The translations under genes and the position numbers were made by a program. Below are positions 13,289 through 26,775 of a stretch of 64,000 nucleotides of DNA, in pieces; the first letter of the stretch is position 1, and each line of letters begins with the position of its first letter. The stretch lies in contig CM028901.1 in NCBI GenBank assembly GCA_016801885.1, positions 14,581,095 to 14,645,094 of the forward strand, in the 5' to 3' direction. This DNA comes from Toxotes chatareus (lineage: Eukaryota > Chordata > Actinopteri > Toxotidae). The notes under the pieces were generated by a model. That model did not search any database. It saw only the letters and a list, made by a program, of their open reading frames with translations, and was not told the DNA's origin.

Positions 13289-14116
13289 CTAAGTTTGCAT
13301 GGACGCTCTGATCTCAGCAGCCCTCTGAGCAGCCAGTGACTTTCTCCTCTGCACCGTTGAGGCTGTGGCCTCTGTGATGCCATGGTAACTGTCCGTCTCC
13401 TGAGAGTCCTCGCTGTTCTGGGACTTGGTGCTGTCCTGCGAGTCCGGCTTCTGCCTCAGCGCCCGGCTCTGCTCCTCCTTCAGCTCCACGTAGGAGCGAG
13501 AGAAGGTGTGAAAGATGGACGTCACGGGGAAGGCCATGAGGAGGATGCCGCTCAGGATGCTGCTGAGTGCCACCACCTGGCCAGGGATGCTTCTTGGCAC
13601 CATGTCTCCATAGCCCACTGTGGTCATGGAGATGACTGCCCACCAGTAGCTCCCGGGAATGCTGGTAAACTCCTGCTTGGCGCCCATTTCGCTCTCAGCC
13701 AGGAACACCAGTGGGGAGAAGAGGGCCATGGCCACACACAGGAAGAGCAGCAACAGGCCGAACTCACGTGTACACCTCCTCACTGTCAGACCAAGCGTCT
13801 GCAAGCCTAAGGAATGCCGGGCCAACCTCATCACGTAAAAGATCCGTAGAGCTCGCAGGACTCGGAGGACTAACCCCACCTTCTCCAGGTAGTTGTTCCC
13901 TGAGCCCACAGGTTTTCCTCCCACTGACAGAGAGTCCACGATGAGGGTGATGTAGTAGGGGAGGATGGCCACGACGTCGATGACGTTTAGAGGAGTACGC
14001 AGAAACATACATTTGCTCTGCGTCTGGATGAATCGCAGCAGGAACTCCAGGGAGAACCAGGCAACGCACACTGTCTCCAGCACGAAGATGTTATGGCACC
14101 TCTGGGAGCACTCACC
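13289..14116 (-). CDS. kcng2: kcng2 (Kv6.2) coding exon 2: S2 to C-terminus, 275 residues
   Basis: This is the second coding exon of a modulatory ('silent') Kv channel alpha subunit of the Kv6 family. The acceptor CAG occupies 14119-14117, and the exon opens with GECSQRC in phase 0. Positions in the joined 538-residue protein: S2 about 273-295; S3 about 304-323; S4 about 341-363 with arginines 348, 351, 354, 360 and 363 and a tyrosine in one repeat position; S5 about 380-402; selectivity filter TTVGYGD at 428-434; S6 about 443-467. S6 carries PVTSIF (460-465) in place of the Kv1-4 PXP bend, as expected for silent subunits. FLCVAMALFSPLV and the AESEMGA turret resemble KCNG2 more than KCNG1/3/4. 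The C-tail is S/Q/D-rich and holds RRKSL, a possible basophilic kinase site at S523. The stop is TAG at 13291-13289. Such subunits need Kv2 partners to reach the surface (family knowledge). Confidence 0.93.
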   Translation of the reverse strand, partial: GECSQRCHNIFVLETVCVAWFSLEFLLRFIQTQSKCMFLRTPLNVIDVVAILPYYITLIVDSLSVGGKPVGSGNNYLEKVGLVLRVLRALRIFYVMRLARHSLGLQTLGLTVRRCTREFGLLLLFLCVAMALFSPLVFLAESEMGAKQEFTSIPGSYWWAVISMTTVGYGDMVPRSIPGQVVALSSILSGILLMAFPVTSIFHTFSRSYVELKEEQSRALRQKPDSQDSTKSQNSEDSQETDSYHGITEATASTVQRRKSLAAQRAAEIRASMQT

Positions 14117-17100
14117 CTGCGGTGGGGAGAAAAAAAAACACATACAGTAAAGACAGATATTAAGGATTGTGTTACATTATGCAACAGCAACACCACCACT
14201 CAGCAAGTGAGATGTATGAACTCCAAAAATGCTTCAGAGAAAGGTGACGAGAAGACGCAGCATGGAGTCAGTAATTAAGAATCCGTTTCAAAGCCTGTTT
14301 GAGTCGTGGGTTCATCATTGGCCAGCCTCTTGACAGAGGAGGTTGGAGCATTTGATCTCTCAACAATGAGGTGAGTCTATTCTTACACAGAACCAAACAC
14401 AGCTGAGAAGGTGTTGAAAGATTCATGAAGTGTAAAACAAAGGCTTTGATTATCTCATCTGGTAAACCTCACTCATACATCAAACCTGAGTGAAAGCTGT
14501 ATGAGGTGTGCATGTGCGAATTATGTTACATAAGAAATGAACTGTCTTACCAGAATCAGTCGTCACTAAGGCAAAGCAGGCTATACTGTGGCTCCTCAAA
14601 ACTACCCGAGCTGAACTATTCACTCTTTTAATCTTTTAATGATGATCTATTTTTTCAAGACTGCTGAAATAGCATTCATAAATATTTGAAAATATAATTA
14701 TAAGAGATAACTTGGTTATTAAGTCAAAGTCACCCCTGGAGGAGGCTGAAAAAGGAGCGTGTGAGTATGCTTTTCAGTGTTATTAATGCCCGCAAAATAT
14801 TCTTTGCTTTATTTTTATGGGATAGTTGTGTGTGGATTAATTAAAACAGGGGAAACAATTGAGCATTTAAGAAAACTTTCTTCAAACACTTAAAACTTTT
14901 AAATCTTTTCTCTTTGCAGTGTCATGTAATACAGTGGAATAGGTATTTCTAAAACATTGTTTGCTTACAGACTCGGTTTCCTTCCTGTGTTAGGTGGCTC
15001 AGATATTTATGACAAAGGGATGTGAGGTTATAGAACATGATGACCTAAGTGAAAGAGGGGATTACCTCTACAAGCATCATTGCTGAAAAGGTGTCAATGT
15101 GCACAACTGTGAATGTATAAGCAAACCACTTTCCTTAGTATTTGCTCAGTCAACAACATTTCAACTGATTTCCCACACAGAAAAAAAAGTCCTCTTGGAT
15201 TCAGTCTCATGCATTTTTAAGATCATACACTTAGTTTTGCATATAGCACAGTTTCTGCCCTTGAGACATCAAACTTGCTAAACCTATTACAGACCATGTA
15301 AATCACTGATCAGCAAAGCTGGAGCTGCAGTTTTTCACACAGCAGCAGCAATAAAGGGCTAGAGGGAAGGCTCACAAGTAAAATGATAGAAATTAGTACA
15401 AGAACTTGAAACAGCAGTCGTCATTAACGCACGTGGACAGTCAATTTGTGTGTTGTGTGTCTTTGCTAATTCTGACTGACACCGAAAACACAGATGTTTG
15501 GTTTGATCACAGTCAGACTCTCTCTACTCCTTTCAAGCCTATCCAGCTTTTAGTAAACGTTATTCAGTCTAAAAATGCTACTTTGAAATTAGTTCTGATG
15601 TATGCTTTGGAAAAAAACATTTCTGTCCCACCTCCACAGTCTGGATGTGAAAGTTCTGTGTTGTGACCCCTGCCAGCCATGCTTGTCATCGTTTGATTAT
15701 AAGCCTTCAAACTTGTAACGTTAGAAAAAGTTCATCAAGAAAAAATTCTTTACTTTGCGATGTAGCAATACTTGAAAAGTGTCCCAGAGTAGTTATGTTT
15801 ATCACTGTAAGTACACATGAGGCATAGTGTGAGTAGCACTTTAGAAGCAGTGTTTTTCTTCCCTCTCTTGTTGAAAGCCTTTTGCACCTCTGGCCACACC
15901 CAACCACACCTATGCAGTACACCTGTACATCACTGCAGCAGTTAGACCAGTGGAGGTCAGCAAAGACAAGTTACAATTCAGGTGACATAACTTTAAAGTT
16001 GCAATGTTGTAATGGCAATATCAAAGCAAAGCTTTTGCACAAAGCTATGTGAAACACTAATGCTATGTTGTTGTTTTTTTGCATATGCATGCATAAATTG
16101 GTTAAGCAAGAAAATCATATCAAAACAAAAAACAGTACAGCACATGTGAATCTTGCATAAGGATCATGATGCAACAGGTGTGGCAGCCTCTCACAAAATA
16201 ATAACCTTTAAATTAATTAATATACACTAAAAAATAATGGCTAAAAAAAGGACAAATCCAATGACCCTCACAACCTGCTTAACGGGGAGTGAGAACAGAG
16301 CATATGTTATTTGTCTGTTAGACAAATGTGCATTGGCATAAGTCCACAGTTAAAATAAACAATAGGGAGTCGGTTCTCTGCCTCAGCACAGGTCCATGGG
16401 CCCCTCACCAGCTGTTACCAAGTCTAAAGTTTGGCTCTGACTCTTATTTTGAAATGTGCAATAATACAGTAACCATGAGGTTAAGAGCACAGATTGTAAG
16501 CTTCAGTTTGAGATGATTTTCAGCCAATTTGGACCAGAAATTTAAAAACAAAACACTCTCTTTTTAGAATGCCAAAAGCATTTGGATGAATTATATAATA
16601 TGGCTGTTATTCTGAGGAGCCTAGATGTCACATCATCAGAATAATTTTCTTTTTTGTTTCTCTGTCTAACCCTTTTTTCCCCACCTCACATTATTCAGCT
16701 GTAACTGTGTGTGACTCAAAATTGCTCCTGTTATCAATCCATCGTTGAATTGTCAGGCTCCTGTGGCAAACCTTTTTGGGAGCCACAAAAGTATTTTTCT
16801 TTCGACCAATTTGTCCTTACAGCACCGCAGCACGTAGCAGTCCGATGTGCTGTTGCACGGCACGATAATTCAAATGTGAGGTGAAATCCACCCTCTAACC
16901 ACATGCTGTCATTTCACATCCAAAGTAATAAGATGTGAAAGCCAAAATAAATAAAACTGCTACTGTCCAAATCCCGAAGGAGTTCAACCGTTTTCACATG
17001 CTAACCAGTATGTTTCACACGTCTTCTGTCAGTCTGCTCTTCAGCATCCACGAGGGAGTCTGTCTGCTTGTGACACGTCTGCAACTGATACCGTCCCCCT

Positions 17101-20100
17101 TCCTTGAATGTGAGCGTATTTGTGTTGCTCTCTGTCAGAGGCTTCCTGGCTGAGTGCATTTTCCACTCCCTCCTGTTCCTTCTCCACCCCGAACAGCCTC
17201 CGATGTACACACAACCACACAGGATCAAATTAAAAGCACACAATTATCCGTCTCAGCGATCAGGGGGGACTCTGACCCTGTCACAGCTGAAGACAAGCAT
17301 GTAAACCAAACAACGCAGGAAGCGAGGGCTCACCTCTGATCCCCGGCAGATAAGTTGGAGTGGGTGTGACTCAACAAACGGGCAGACTTCAAATACCGAG
17401 CTGGCTCTGTCTTCGACATGCCAAAGCTTTTAATGGATTCATTTACTGCTCTAATTGTTCACATCACTGTGCTCTACTCTGTATGTACTTGGAGGCTGTG
17501 TATTTTCCTTTGCTGCCCTGATTGAGTTTCAGCAATTTTCCTTCTCTTCCAGGAATCTCAATTCACCTCTTCACAAAATGAGACTCTTATTGCAAAAACA
17601 ATAACATGATTGTGTGTGAATCCTCAGGATTTCTAAGGTCAAGCATGGAAAGTCGTATTTCCACTCATGAGATAAAGTGGCAGATTTATGAGCTGTGGTA
17701 TCTGTGCTATAAACATCAAGTGTAGGTTTCACCTTAAGCACTGTTTGTATATTTAATGTTTAAATGTAGCTTTAATATGAAGGTCAGGAAAAAGTTGCAT
17801 TTGTCTAAAACAGTATTTCGCTGTTGACATATTTGGATATTCTTGATAAACTGCAGGGAAAGTTCTGTTTAGTCTTAAATAAATATTTAAATAGATTTAA
17901 ACTGAGATTGGATCAGTAGCTCTGAGAGGGGTAAGACACTGCATCATGTCAAGAACGACAAAGCTTGAGAGGGAAGCTCGAACCCAGCTTAGTTTCGCCA
18001 CAGAGGTGGCAAATCACGATGTGAGATGGGCATGAAAGTCGGACTGTCAGTTTCAGAAAGTTACAGAGATGGCACAGCCCCCTGAAGCGATTCGACCATC
18101 TGACAAGAACTTCAGAGGAAGCATACTGGCAGCTGAAGAGTCTACGGGCACACTAGTCCTGGTTCAGTCTGTCTCATCCACTGTATGGAAGACAGTCCTG
18201 CATGATATGTGGGGAAGTTAAGTAGATGCCTGTTTGAAAACACTGAAAAAGCACAAATTTCACCTTTGTGTCGCTTGTCCGAGTGAGGCCTGCTGCATGC
18301 TCCTCACGGCAGGCTCAGCAAAAGTGTGTGTGCACCTAAAACCTGCACAGACCTGGTGCGTGCCTCTTGAAATTTGAAAACTGGCATTCCGTAATGACGA
18401 GAGCACAGCCCACACACACATATATGTAGTTGTATTTAACTGTTACAGTCGGTGCGTGTACACACTCAGAAGAAATAGCACGCGGCCACACACGCTTAGA
18501 GTTTAACTTTTCAAGTACACTGTCTTCTTTGCCTCATTCTGGTGCACCAACTCCTAATGGGCTCATTATCGTTCCTTATGGCCGGAGGGCGGAAAACACT
18601 GACTAGAACTATGGTTGGTGAGAACCACAGTTGTCGTGGGTGTTTCCTCCCTCACAGTCAGCGACAAGGGGCAGCAGTGACCCCATTTCACACTCAAAAA
18701 CAAACTTAGTCACACAAAACTCAGATTTCTGCTTTATAAGATGTGTGTTAGAGCAGGATGTAGTGGTTTTACAGGAGAAAAACCTCCTCACCAGTGGTGA
18801 GGACTAACTGGTTGGTTTGGCGAATGAAAGTCTGGTTAACTGCCCCACCTCCCGTAAACTGAAGCACACATCCACTTCCCTGAGCTTTCCAGGACTTTTT
18901 CCCACATAATAGATGAGACATGGGATGTACTAGTCACATTCCCTGTTGGAAAGTTAATGAACACTTAGCTGCTCAACTCAAACTGTTTTAAAACTCATCT
19001 TGGCGAAATAACCATGTGAAAAATTCAGGTTATTGTTGACCTGGCTGCAGTTCATGCAAGCTCGCTCCCATAGGAGTGAAGTGTCTATTTTTAGCCCATT
19101 GACACACTGCTGACCTGTCACCCTGCCACTTGTCCAGTGCATGCTGGGACAGCCTCCTGCTCAATAACCATTAGTACTTATTCAACCTGCAACATTTCAC
19201 TCTCAGCACAAGGCCTTGCCTGTCTACTGTATATCTTAACACTGTCAGTCAAGTATAATTTTCCATCCTCATCTTAATTCCTCTCCCACAACCTTAATAT
19301 GACATTTATTCAATATAAAGCCTGTGACACTGAAAGCTATCTGCCAATCTGAAAAGCAGGGTGGTTCAGAGAAACTTAATGACAAATATGACAGATGTTC
19401 CTACTAAGTTAACAGCTTAGTGGCCTGGTGTGAGTCTAAATAAATCTCAAAAAGAACAAATAATCTTATCAGTCAATCCTCCAATCTGTCCCTAAAAACC
19501 AGGATGTCTTAGATTGTGGTTTGGTGAATTTCCTCAGTATTTCTGTGTTGGCGTGTGTGACTGAGATGCTGAATTTTGATTCACACACAAATTATTCCAC
19601 TCAAACCCAGATTAATAATTACATAATCATGATTACTTTTTAAAAGATTTGAATAAACATCATCTCTCGCAAGACATAGAGGTCTAATCCCCCACTGCCG
19701 CTGAGATGCTTAATCATTGAGTATATTTATTTACTTTTCAACAGTCTGAAAACACTGCTGTAACTCACACACAGAGCACTGGCCTTGACCCAAGCAGATT
19801 TGCTGCTTGTCAATATGTATTTATTACAAACGGTTCTTTGGGGAAGGCAGGAGAACTTTATGGCCACTGTTTTCTCTTCTATGCTGGACAAAAATATTTA
19901 ATTTCTTTCAACCAACCACAGTCTTTAGCTGCTTTCAGAATACATATATGCAGATCCCTCTGGAAAATAGCATTTAGCCCATCAATGCTCCCATGTTACC
20001 TGTAAATACTGTTTTGCTAATAGCTTGAGCTCTGAATTTGCACTTCTGGACACATAATGCATCGTTCTGTCTGTAAGCCTGATAATGGCATAGCTGAAAA

Positions 20101-21635
20101 GCAGGCAATGCACTTCAACCTGCAACAATAGGAGCAGAGTCTTTACATTGTATGCCCATACTCTGTTATTTATGCCATGTTCTCTGCTGCTGTGACAACC
20201 CAAACCTCCCCCACGAGAGTCATTACAGTTTCATCTAATCTAACCTGATCTAAAGCGCCGTCGATATTAATGGCTGTTGCCTGACAAGTGTATGCTCTCA
20301 CTCTCTCTCTCTGCCCCCCAACGTTAAAATACACCACTACAGGGAGAAAACAATGGAAATGAATACAGTAAAACTAATGAATGAAACAGTGATCTAGTTT
20401 CAACACCTAGTACACTTGTACACTTTTTGTACAGGGTACTTTTACTTTATTGTGATTTAGCAACTAATTTGTTCCAGCTCTTACACCACTGTTTCAGCAT
20501 AAAGCCATTACGGGCAGACTTTATTTGCATTAACATTTATGAGCAAGGCTGATGCAAGTCAGTTGGGCTGAAAATGATTGATGTAAAAAAAAAAAAAACA
20601 TATTTTGAATAATATTCCAGTAGAGCAGAACATTTGGACTTGAGTTGAAAGCTCAGTCTCCTGAGACTCAAACTCCTCTACATGTTTTGATTAGATTTTG
20701 GCCCAACTGAACCCTCATACCCCCGGAGAAGGATCCGTCAATATCCTTCATATTTTCCACACAGCTAAGTGCTTCCTTTGTGGTTACTTTGGAAAAACCA
20801 GTTTTAAAAATATTGGGTATCACTGGATGTTGTTTCAGTTAATGGCAGACTACTCTAACTGAATATGTTTACTAATGCAAATGCTTCTATGGTAACAGGA
20901 GGAGCATTTCTCTAACCTTTAAGTCAATCCCTCTTCATGTGTTGAGAGGCTGTTCAGCTGGGTGTGCTTACAGCTCCGCAGGGAGGAGCAATTAGAGCAG
21001 GCACAACTGGAGCATTTTTCTGTTTGCAGTAAGTAACCAAAGGACAGGGAGAATACATTATTTAACCTCTTTTACTATCTGTTTTTGTAGCTCCTCAATT
21101 AATCCTGAATCCAAATGGCAACGTGTCAGCCTGCTGAATCACAGGGAGCAAAGCTTGATACCTGTGGTGGTAAAAGCTTGAATCCAGCCACAGCTGTTCT
21201 GAAAACCACGTCAGAACAGGAGTTAGATTTTAAGGCAGTAGTGTCATAATGTGATCAGAGCAATATTAGTCTTCAAAGTTTTAGCCAAATTTTTACTGGC
21301 AGAATGCATCCACATAAAAGACGTACCGTCAAATGGTGTCAGGCCATAAATCAGTGGGGGCACTGAGACATTCTCTTGACATTTTTGGCTTCCAAAGTCC
21401 TGTATTCTAATTAACTACTGCTGCATTATTTTCTTTTTCACCTCTAGGGGTCAGAAAGAGTCCAAAACAAACTCAGAAACACAGTTCTGACACTCTGAAG
21501 GACTGCTATGACCTGGAAGTCGGAAGTCTGAATACGCCTGTACACAGGAGTTGGTGAGAGCCACTGCACTCAACCATACAAAGTGCCAATAAAACCAATA
21601 AAGTGAGCTAAGAGCTTCAAAATGGGGTGTTGAGT

Positions 21636-21667
<32 letters not shown>

Positions 21668-21676
21668 CACACACAC
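21636..21676. repeat. (CA)n(TA)n(CA)n microsatellite
   Basis: A compound dinucleotide tract: twelve CA units, then a short AT run, then more CA units. It lies within the kcng2 intron. Confidence 0.95.
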
Positions 21677-22584
21677 TCCTAACAAACAGTCACCCATTGC
21701 AGCCTTACGTTAGCTCGGTTCTTGCCACTAGTACTTTGAAACTATGGGACTTTGGGACTATGAAACATAACTTTGATGGTACTGTGCTGTTAAGCAACTT
21801 TTACTAAGCCTATTTTAGTTGCCATTTGCTTTTAGTAAAGTACTATAATGTTTACAGTAACAGCTTAAACCATTTTATATTGTATTAAATTTAGTGTTCA
21901 TCTATCTCTGTATATTATCTACCACACTTTGAAGCTGACAGTGGAAAAGGTTTGCTAAAGTTCTGGCATAAAACATGACAGTATTCCTTAGGAGATTTAC
22001 AGTTTGTACTGCAGGAAAGAAATCACTCCTCGACTCACCAGGAATTATTCACCAAACACTGGATGAGAAACACAAATTATCACCACCGTGATGGATTGCA
22101 CATTTCTCTGAGCATGAACAGCAGTATGTCTAACTCGCAGTCAGGAGGGATGAGTACACCTCTTATTTTCAGCATAGACAAAGACAAAATTCTCTCTATT
22201 TTCTTACAGCATTTGCACACATTTCCCTCTTCCATCCGTCCACACCCTCTGAGCTCTGGCTCCCCCATTCCCCTGTGATGATATATGGCTATGGTAGGGA
22301 TGTACTTTAGACTGGCTGGGATTTACATCAGAATGGAGTGTTTGTGGCTGTGAGGCAAAAGCAAGAGTCACTGAAAGGTTAGATCCATAGCTGGGGCTCT
22401 AGCAGGAGATAAATGGGACAAGAACACAGTTTTCAAAGATGCTTATGTGAACAGAGTGAGCAATTCTGAGGGAAGAAATCAACAAAACACTTGAGATGTT
22501 TAATCCCCTATTCATCCAGAGTGTGTGGATGAGGTACCATAAAATGTGAAATGCAATATAGCTTCTTTTTATTTTTTGCTTGCA

Positions 22585-22618
<34 letters not shown>
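22585..22618. repeat. (TG)n(AG)n microsatellite
   Basis: A TG run passes directly into an AG run. It lies within the kcng2 intron. Confidence 0.95.
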
Positions 22619-25039
22619 GGGGGAGAGAAAGGTCTCTTAGCCACTGAATACTTCTCTAAGAGCCACATTAGATTAGACGGACAGGCTAAGTGCTTTCCAT
22701 TGCAGGCAGCTCCTTAAAAACTTCTGGTTTCTGCCTACCCGGCTCATGTGACCGAGTCCAAATAAGTGGCCGCTTCCTGGGTTTATGTTGCGTTGCCCTC
22801 ATGATTTACAGTGCAATTTAATTTACGGTGGAATCCACATGTCTGACCGCTTCATAACACGACTTCATTTACTGGCAAATAAAAATGTTGAGATACTTTG
22901 ACAGTCTAGGCAAGGACATATTTTTGTCAAGTAATTCCTCTTGAGCATGTTATTCAAGCTGATAAAATCAATATCTTTATAATAAATACGTGTCTCAAGA
23001 CTTCCTGTTTGTGAAAGCGGTCGCTTGTAGTAACAAACCCACAGAGAGGATTGTCAACTGACCGTTACCATCAGCTCTGCAGAGCAGTTTAGGGTCTTTT
23101 AGTGCATTGTTTTGGTTTTCACAACTGGAAACACAACTCCAAAATAAATGATAATGTTGCTTTGCTTTGTGTCTACACCAAATTAAAAGGAATGTGTCAG
23201 TGTTGTGTTCACAGCTTGTTTGTGCTGCATTTAAAATTACATTAACATAATTCAGTGGTCTAAGTGGCAGCACTGGTCCAGTCAGAAGCTTTAAATGGCA
23301 AATGTGGCATCATATAGCAGCTAACACGTCATGGTAATTTTAGGAAGGTCAGCGTTATAAAGCAGCATCTAACATGGAGCGCTTTGCTTTCTTCTTACTG
23401 CCAATACTGGAGCTGAGACTGAAAAACATTATACATAACAAATACACAATATATTACTATCTCTAAATGAGTATCTGAGGAAATTATCATTTCATTAGTT
23501 TCATTAGTATAGGGAGGATCTCTGCAGATGTAAATGGTGGGCTATCAAAGCTAATGGATATTAGGTTGCTCTGTAACAGAGGAGGATGAGTGGGCGGATT
23601 CAACTGAAAAAGATGTGGCAATTAGCAAAAGCAATTCACCAAGTTGAGCTGGATTCAGAGCGTTCAGCTACATAAATGCCTTGCTTGACATTAGCGTAAA
23701 TGAAGACAGGAGGTAGTAGTAGTAATGCCCATACCCAAGTTTTTAGGCCCAGGCCGAACTGCTCTCCTAACATGGTAATGAAGAGAGGAGACGCTCCACA
23801 GCCAATTCTGTCTGACACCTCAGTACACACCATGACTGCTGGGAACATACCAGCAGGAAATCACTTTTACATTTCTTTTTGAAAGAAGAGACAGAGAGAG
23901 AAAGTTTACTTTGTCTTTTTTGTGTTTGATTCCTGTGCGCACGGCCCAATTACTATCTAACCAAAAGTTGTAAACAAAAGTGCAGTCACGATACATTTAG
24001 GGCAAAGCTTTAGTGATGTGTCTCCTCATAAGAGAGAGATTTCAGCATTTAGGGATGCCACTTTGTTCTAATTTACCATCTCTGGTGTTCATGGCGTGAA
24101 GAAGTGGCAGACTGTGGTTTGCCACCCTTCATTTTGTTATGCTAAGCTTTCCAAGAATGACAGCGCCACCTCATTATACCCATAAACCCTTGCATTTTGG
24201 GGTTACCTCCCATGGTTGGTTCAGATTGGGTTCTCACTCCTAATGAACCACCACCACCTAATGTTCTCCTGGAGGAGGAGCGAGACTCGCTTTTTCAGGC
24301 ATCTCTGGGTGGTTAATTGGTGCCACAATGACTGTCTCCAGCTGTCCAGAGCTTGAAACACAGTGTGTCCTTAATCATACCTGTTGCTCATCTGATTCAA
24401 ATAATTAAAGCTGCAGATTCATACAGGCGTGTAATGACAGATGACACTCAGTTGGAGATATGATGACGTTTACGATTACGTCTATGTAAAGTTTCAGTCA
24501 CTTTGTTTTCCTGATTGACTTCCCCCTGGAAGTTCACACACTTCCCACCAACACCCCCTCCCCAGCCTGCTGATGAAGCCATATCTCTGACAGAGGGAGA
24601 AGCTGCAGGACTCTTCTTTAATCATACTCTGGTCTGCTGATGTCATTCAAGAGGTGAATTAGCCTGATACAAAGATGCTCTGGATCCAGATCCTCAGGGC
24701 TTTCTGAAGAGTCCAAGGCAGAGGCAGACATGAAAAGGCTCAGAACTGAGACATTGTCAGCTTTAATATGCTTTTTTTTCTCCACTTGTCACGGAGCAAA
24801 AAAGCGGGGAACAAAAGCCTGAGGTAGCAATATTCCTCTTCCTGCAAGATGAAAGCTAAACACAGCAACAAGTGGATGCGCTGTGCTCTCACTTTCAGAC
24901 CTAATTAGAGACCAGAGATTGGAAGTTATGAATATCATCATTTTCCACCCAGCAGGCACCAGCTCTGGCTGATAATCACCCATGTTTTGTTTAAATACAG
25001 TACATCATGTATAGATTCTTCAGTTACTGCAGTTAAACC

Positions 25040-25330
25040 AATAGTTCGACATTTTGGGAAATACTCTTCTGTACGTGAAATAAGAAGATCGACATCTCGT
25101 GTCTGTGTGTTATGTGCAGACCTGGAGTTAGGATATGGTTCACCCTTTAGCATAAAACAGCGGAAACAGCGAGCCTGTCTCTCTCAAAGGTGAAAACATA
25201 TGCCACCTCTGAAGCTCACTAATTAACACAATGAACCTTACTTAATTAAATAGAGTCACACGGAAATGTGAAAACAACAACTGACAGTTTTAGGTGGAGT
25301 TACGTGGAAAGTTTATCCCTTCGTCCGTTA
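25040..25330 (+). mobile_element. diverged copy of the GTTTGACATTTTGGGAAATA dispersed repeat
   Basis: It shares ordered landmarks with the copy at 11681: 'gttcgacattttgggaaata', 'agaagatcgaca', 'gcataaaacagcggaaacag', 'gcgagcctgtctct', 'cacctctgaagctcact', 'aattaacaca'. Only one arm is clear. It lies within the kcng2 intron. Confidence 0.65.
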
Positions 25331-26775
25331 TTTCCATGAAGTATGAACAGCTACACCATAGGTTGCCATATACTGTTGGTGCAGTCAGGCACAGTGGTAC
25401 CAAACTCTGAAACCTCACTGTAGCCTACAAAAAAGGTCTGTGAATTTTAAGTATATTTAGATGAATACTGACATGGCATGGGATTTAAACACAATCTTTT
25501 ATGGATATGCAAATCGCTGTGTAATGATATTATGTATTTACAAATTATCCTCTATAGTTCTCTTACTTTTTACTGATGATAGCCCAAAAAGCCATGTACC
25601 ACATAGCAGTTAAAATCCATCTGTTTAAATCAAGCATCAACAGGAACACGACACACGGTGTACTATAAATTAAAGTATGTTCCTTTTACAGCCCCCATTT
25701 TGTTTACTGGTCAGCTGGTCTAAATCAGGTTTGGGTAAACAAGCCTTTAACTGTACAGACCAAGATTTCATGGCTACAATTTGCATAATCATCATGTTAT
25801 ATAAGAATAATGAACTCATTGCAGATTCATTTGAGCTTATTTCACATTCATTTTTGGAAGCAGCTCAAGTGAAATCAGCTGTATGGAGAAAGTATCTGTG
25901 GGATTTTGCAAATATAGATCCACGCACTCCTCATTCATTCGAAAGTGTGTGACGACATAGCCTTTCATGTTGTATATGCACTGTCAATTATCGCATACAT
26001 GGGATTTCACGTTGGTATGAGGGAAGGTATGCTGCTGCAGCAGTGAGGGGAGTTACACAATAATCTGGAATTCAAGTGAATGGCGAGGAGGCCTCGTTGT
26101 CCCTGAGCCTTCGCCTCTGTCTCTGTCACAATGATTTACAATAAAGCTCAGGAAGACTCAGTGTGTGGGCTGCTGCATCAACATAATCTGAATTCGACTG
26201 CAGCAGCTGTAAAGCACACACATCCCTTAGGCTGTTGTGAAAAAAAAAAAAAAAAACAGGAATCCTGGGACCGAGGTTTCTTTCCTTTATAATTATGTGC
26301 GTTGTGTAAAGTTGTAACTATGGTGTTCCTTATGAGAAACTGTTCAGCATGTGATGATTTTAACATTTGTTCTACAATTAGACACTACTGAGACCGTTTA
26401 TGAGATGCAATGTTGGATGTCTCACACAAAAAAAGTAACATTTGTAATTTCCTTAGATTCGTTTTTGGATTACTTTACTCCCTGGGAGATCATTCATGAT
26501 ATTACGCTACTTGTCTGCTTTATTGTTTGTCTAAAATTGGTAATTATATCCTGTCTTATCTTTTAAAAATTCAGAGATGCCTTGCTTTTACACCTCTTTG
26601 TTTTATGGTGATTTCTAAATGATTCTGCTGCCCAGTGATGCTGAATAAAAATCCAGCAACCCGAAAGAAAGTAAATATGAGGCACCAGAAACTAGTCTGA
26701 ATATTTTGGTTAACTTAAAGTCAATCTGTGTATAAAAAAGACCAAATAAAAAAAGTTGTTACTGAGAGAACTCAC

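Larger units (their letters stand above)
14117..26775 (-). other. kcng2: kcng2 intron between S1- and S2-coding exons (12.66 kb)
   Basis: The boundaries are donor AGG|GTGAGT (GT at 26775-26774) and acceptor CCCCACCGCAG (AG at 14118-14117), phase 0. The position just after the S1-S2 linker residues MPDIREEEER equals the single coding intron known for Kv6 genes. Inside are CA and GA microsatellites near 21.6 and 22.6 kb, a dispersed repeat copy near 25.0-25.3 kb, and otherwise unremarkable AT-rich DNA. No nested gene or small RNA was recognised. Confidence 0.85.

Noticed and set aside
13382..13810. Long + strand open frame opposite kcng2 exon 2
   Set aside because: It is a shadow of the GC-rich coding exon on the other strand, with no recognisable domain.
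17940..18240. Stretch with a somewhat gene-like, more GC-balanced composition in the kcng2 intron
   Set aside because: It has no sustained open frame, no clear splice sites and no similarity I can name, so I could not support a pseudogene or RNA call.
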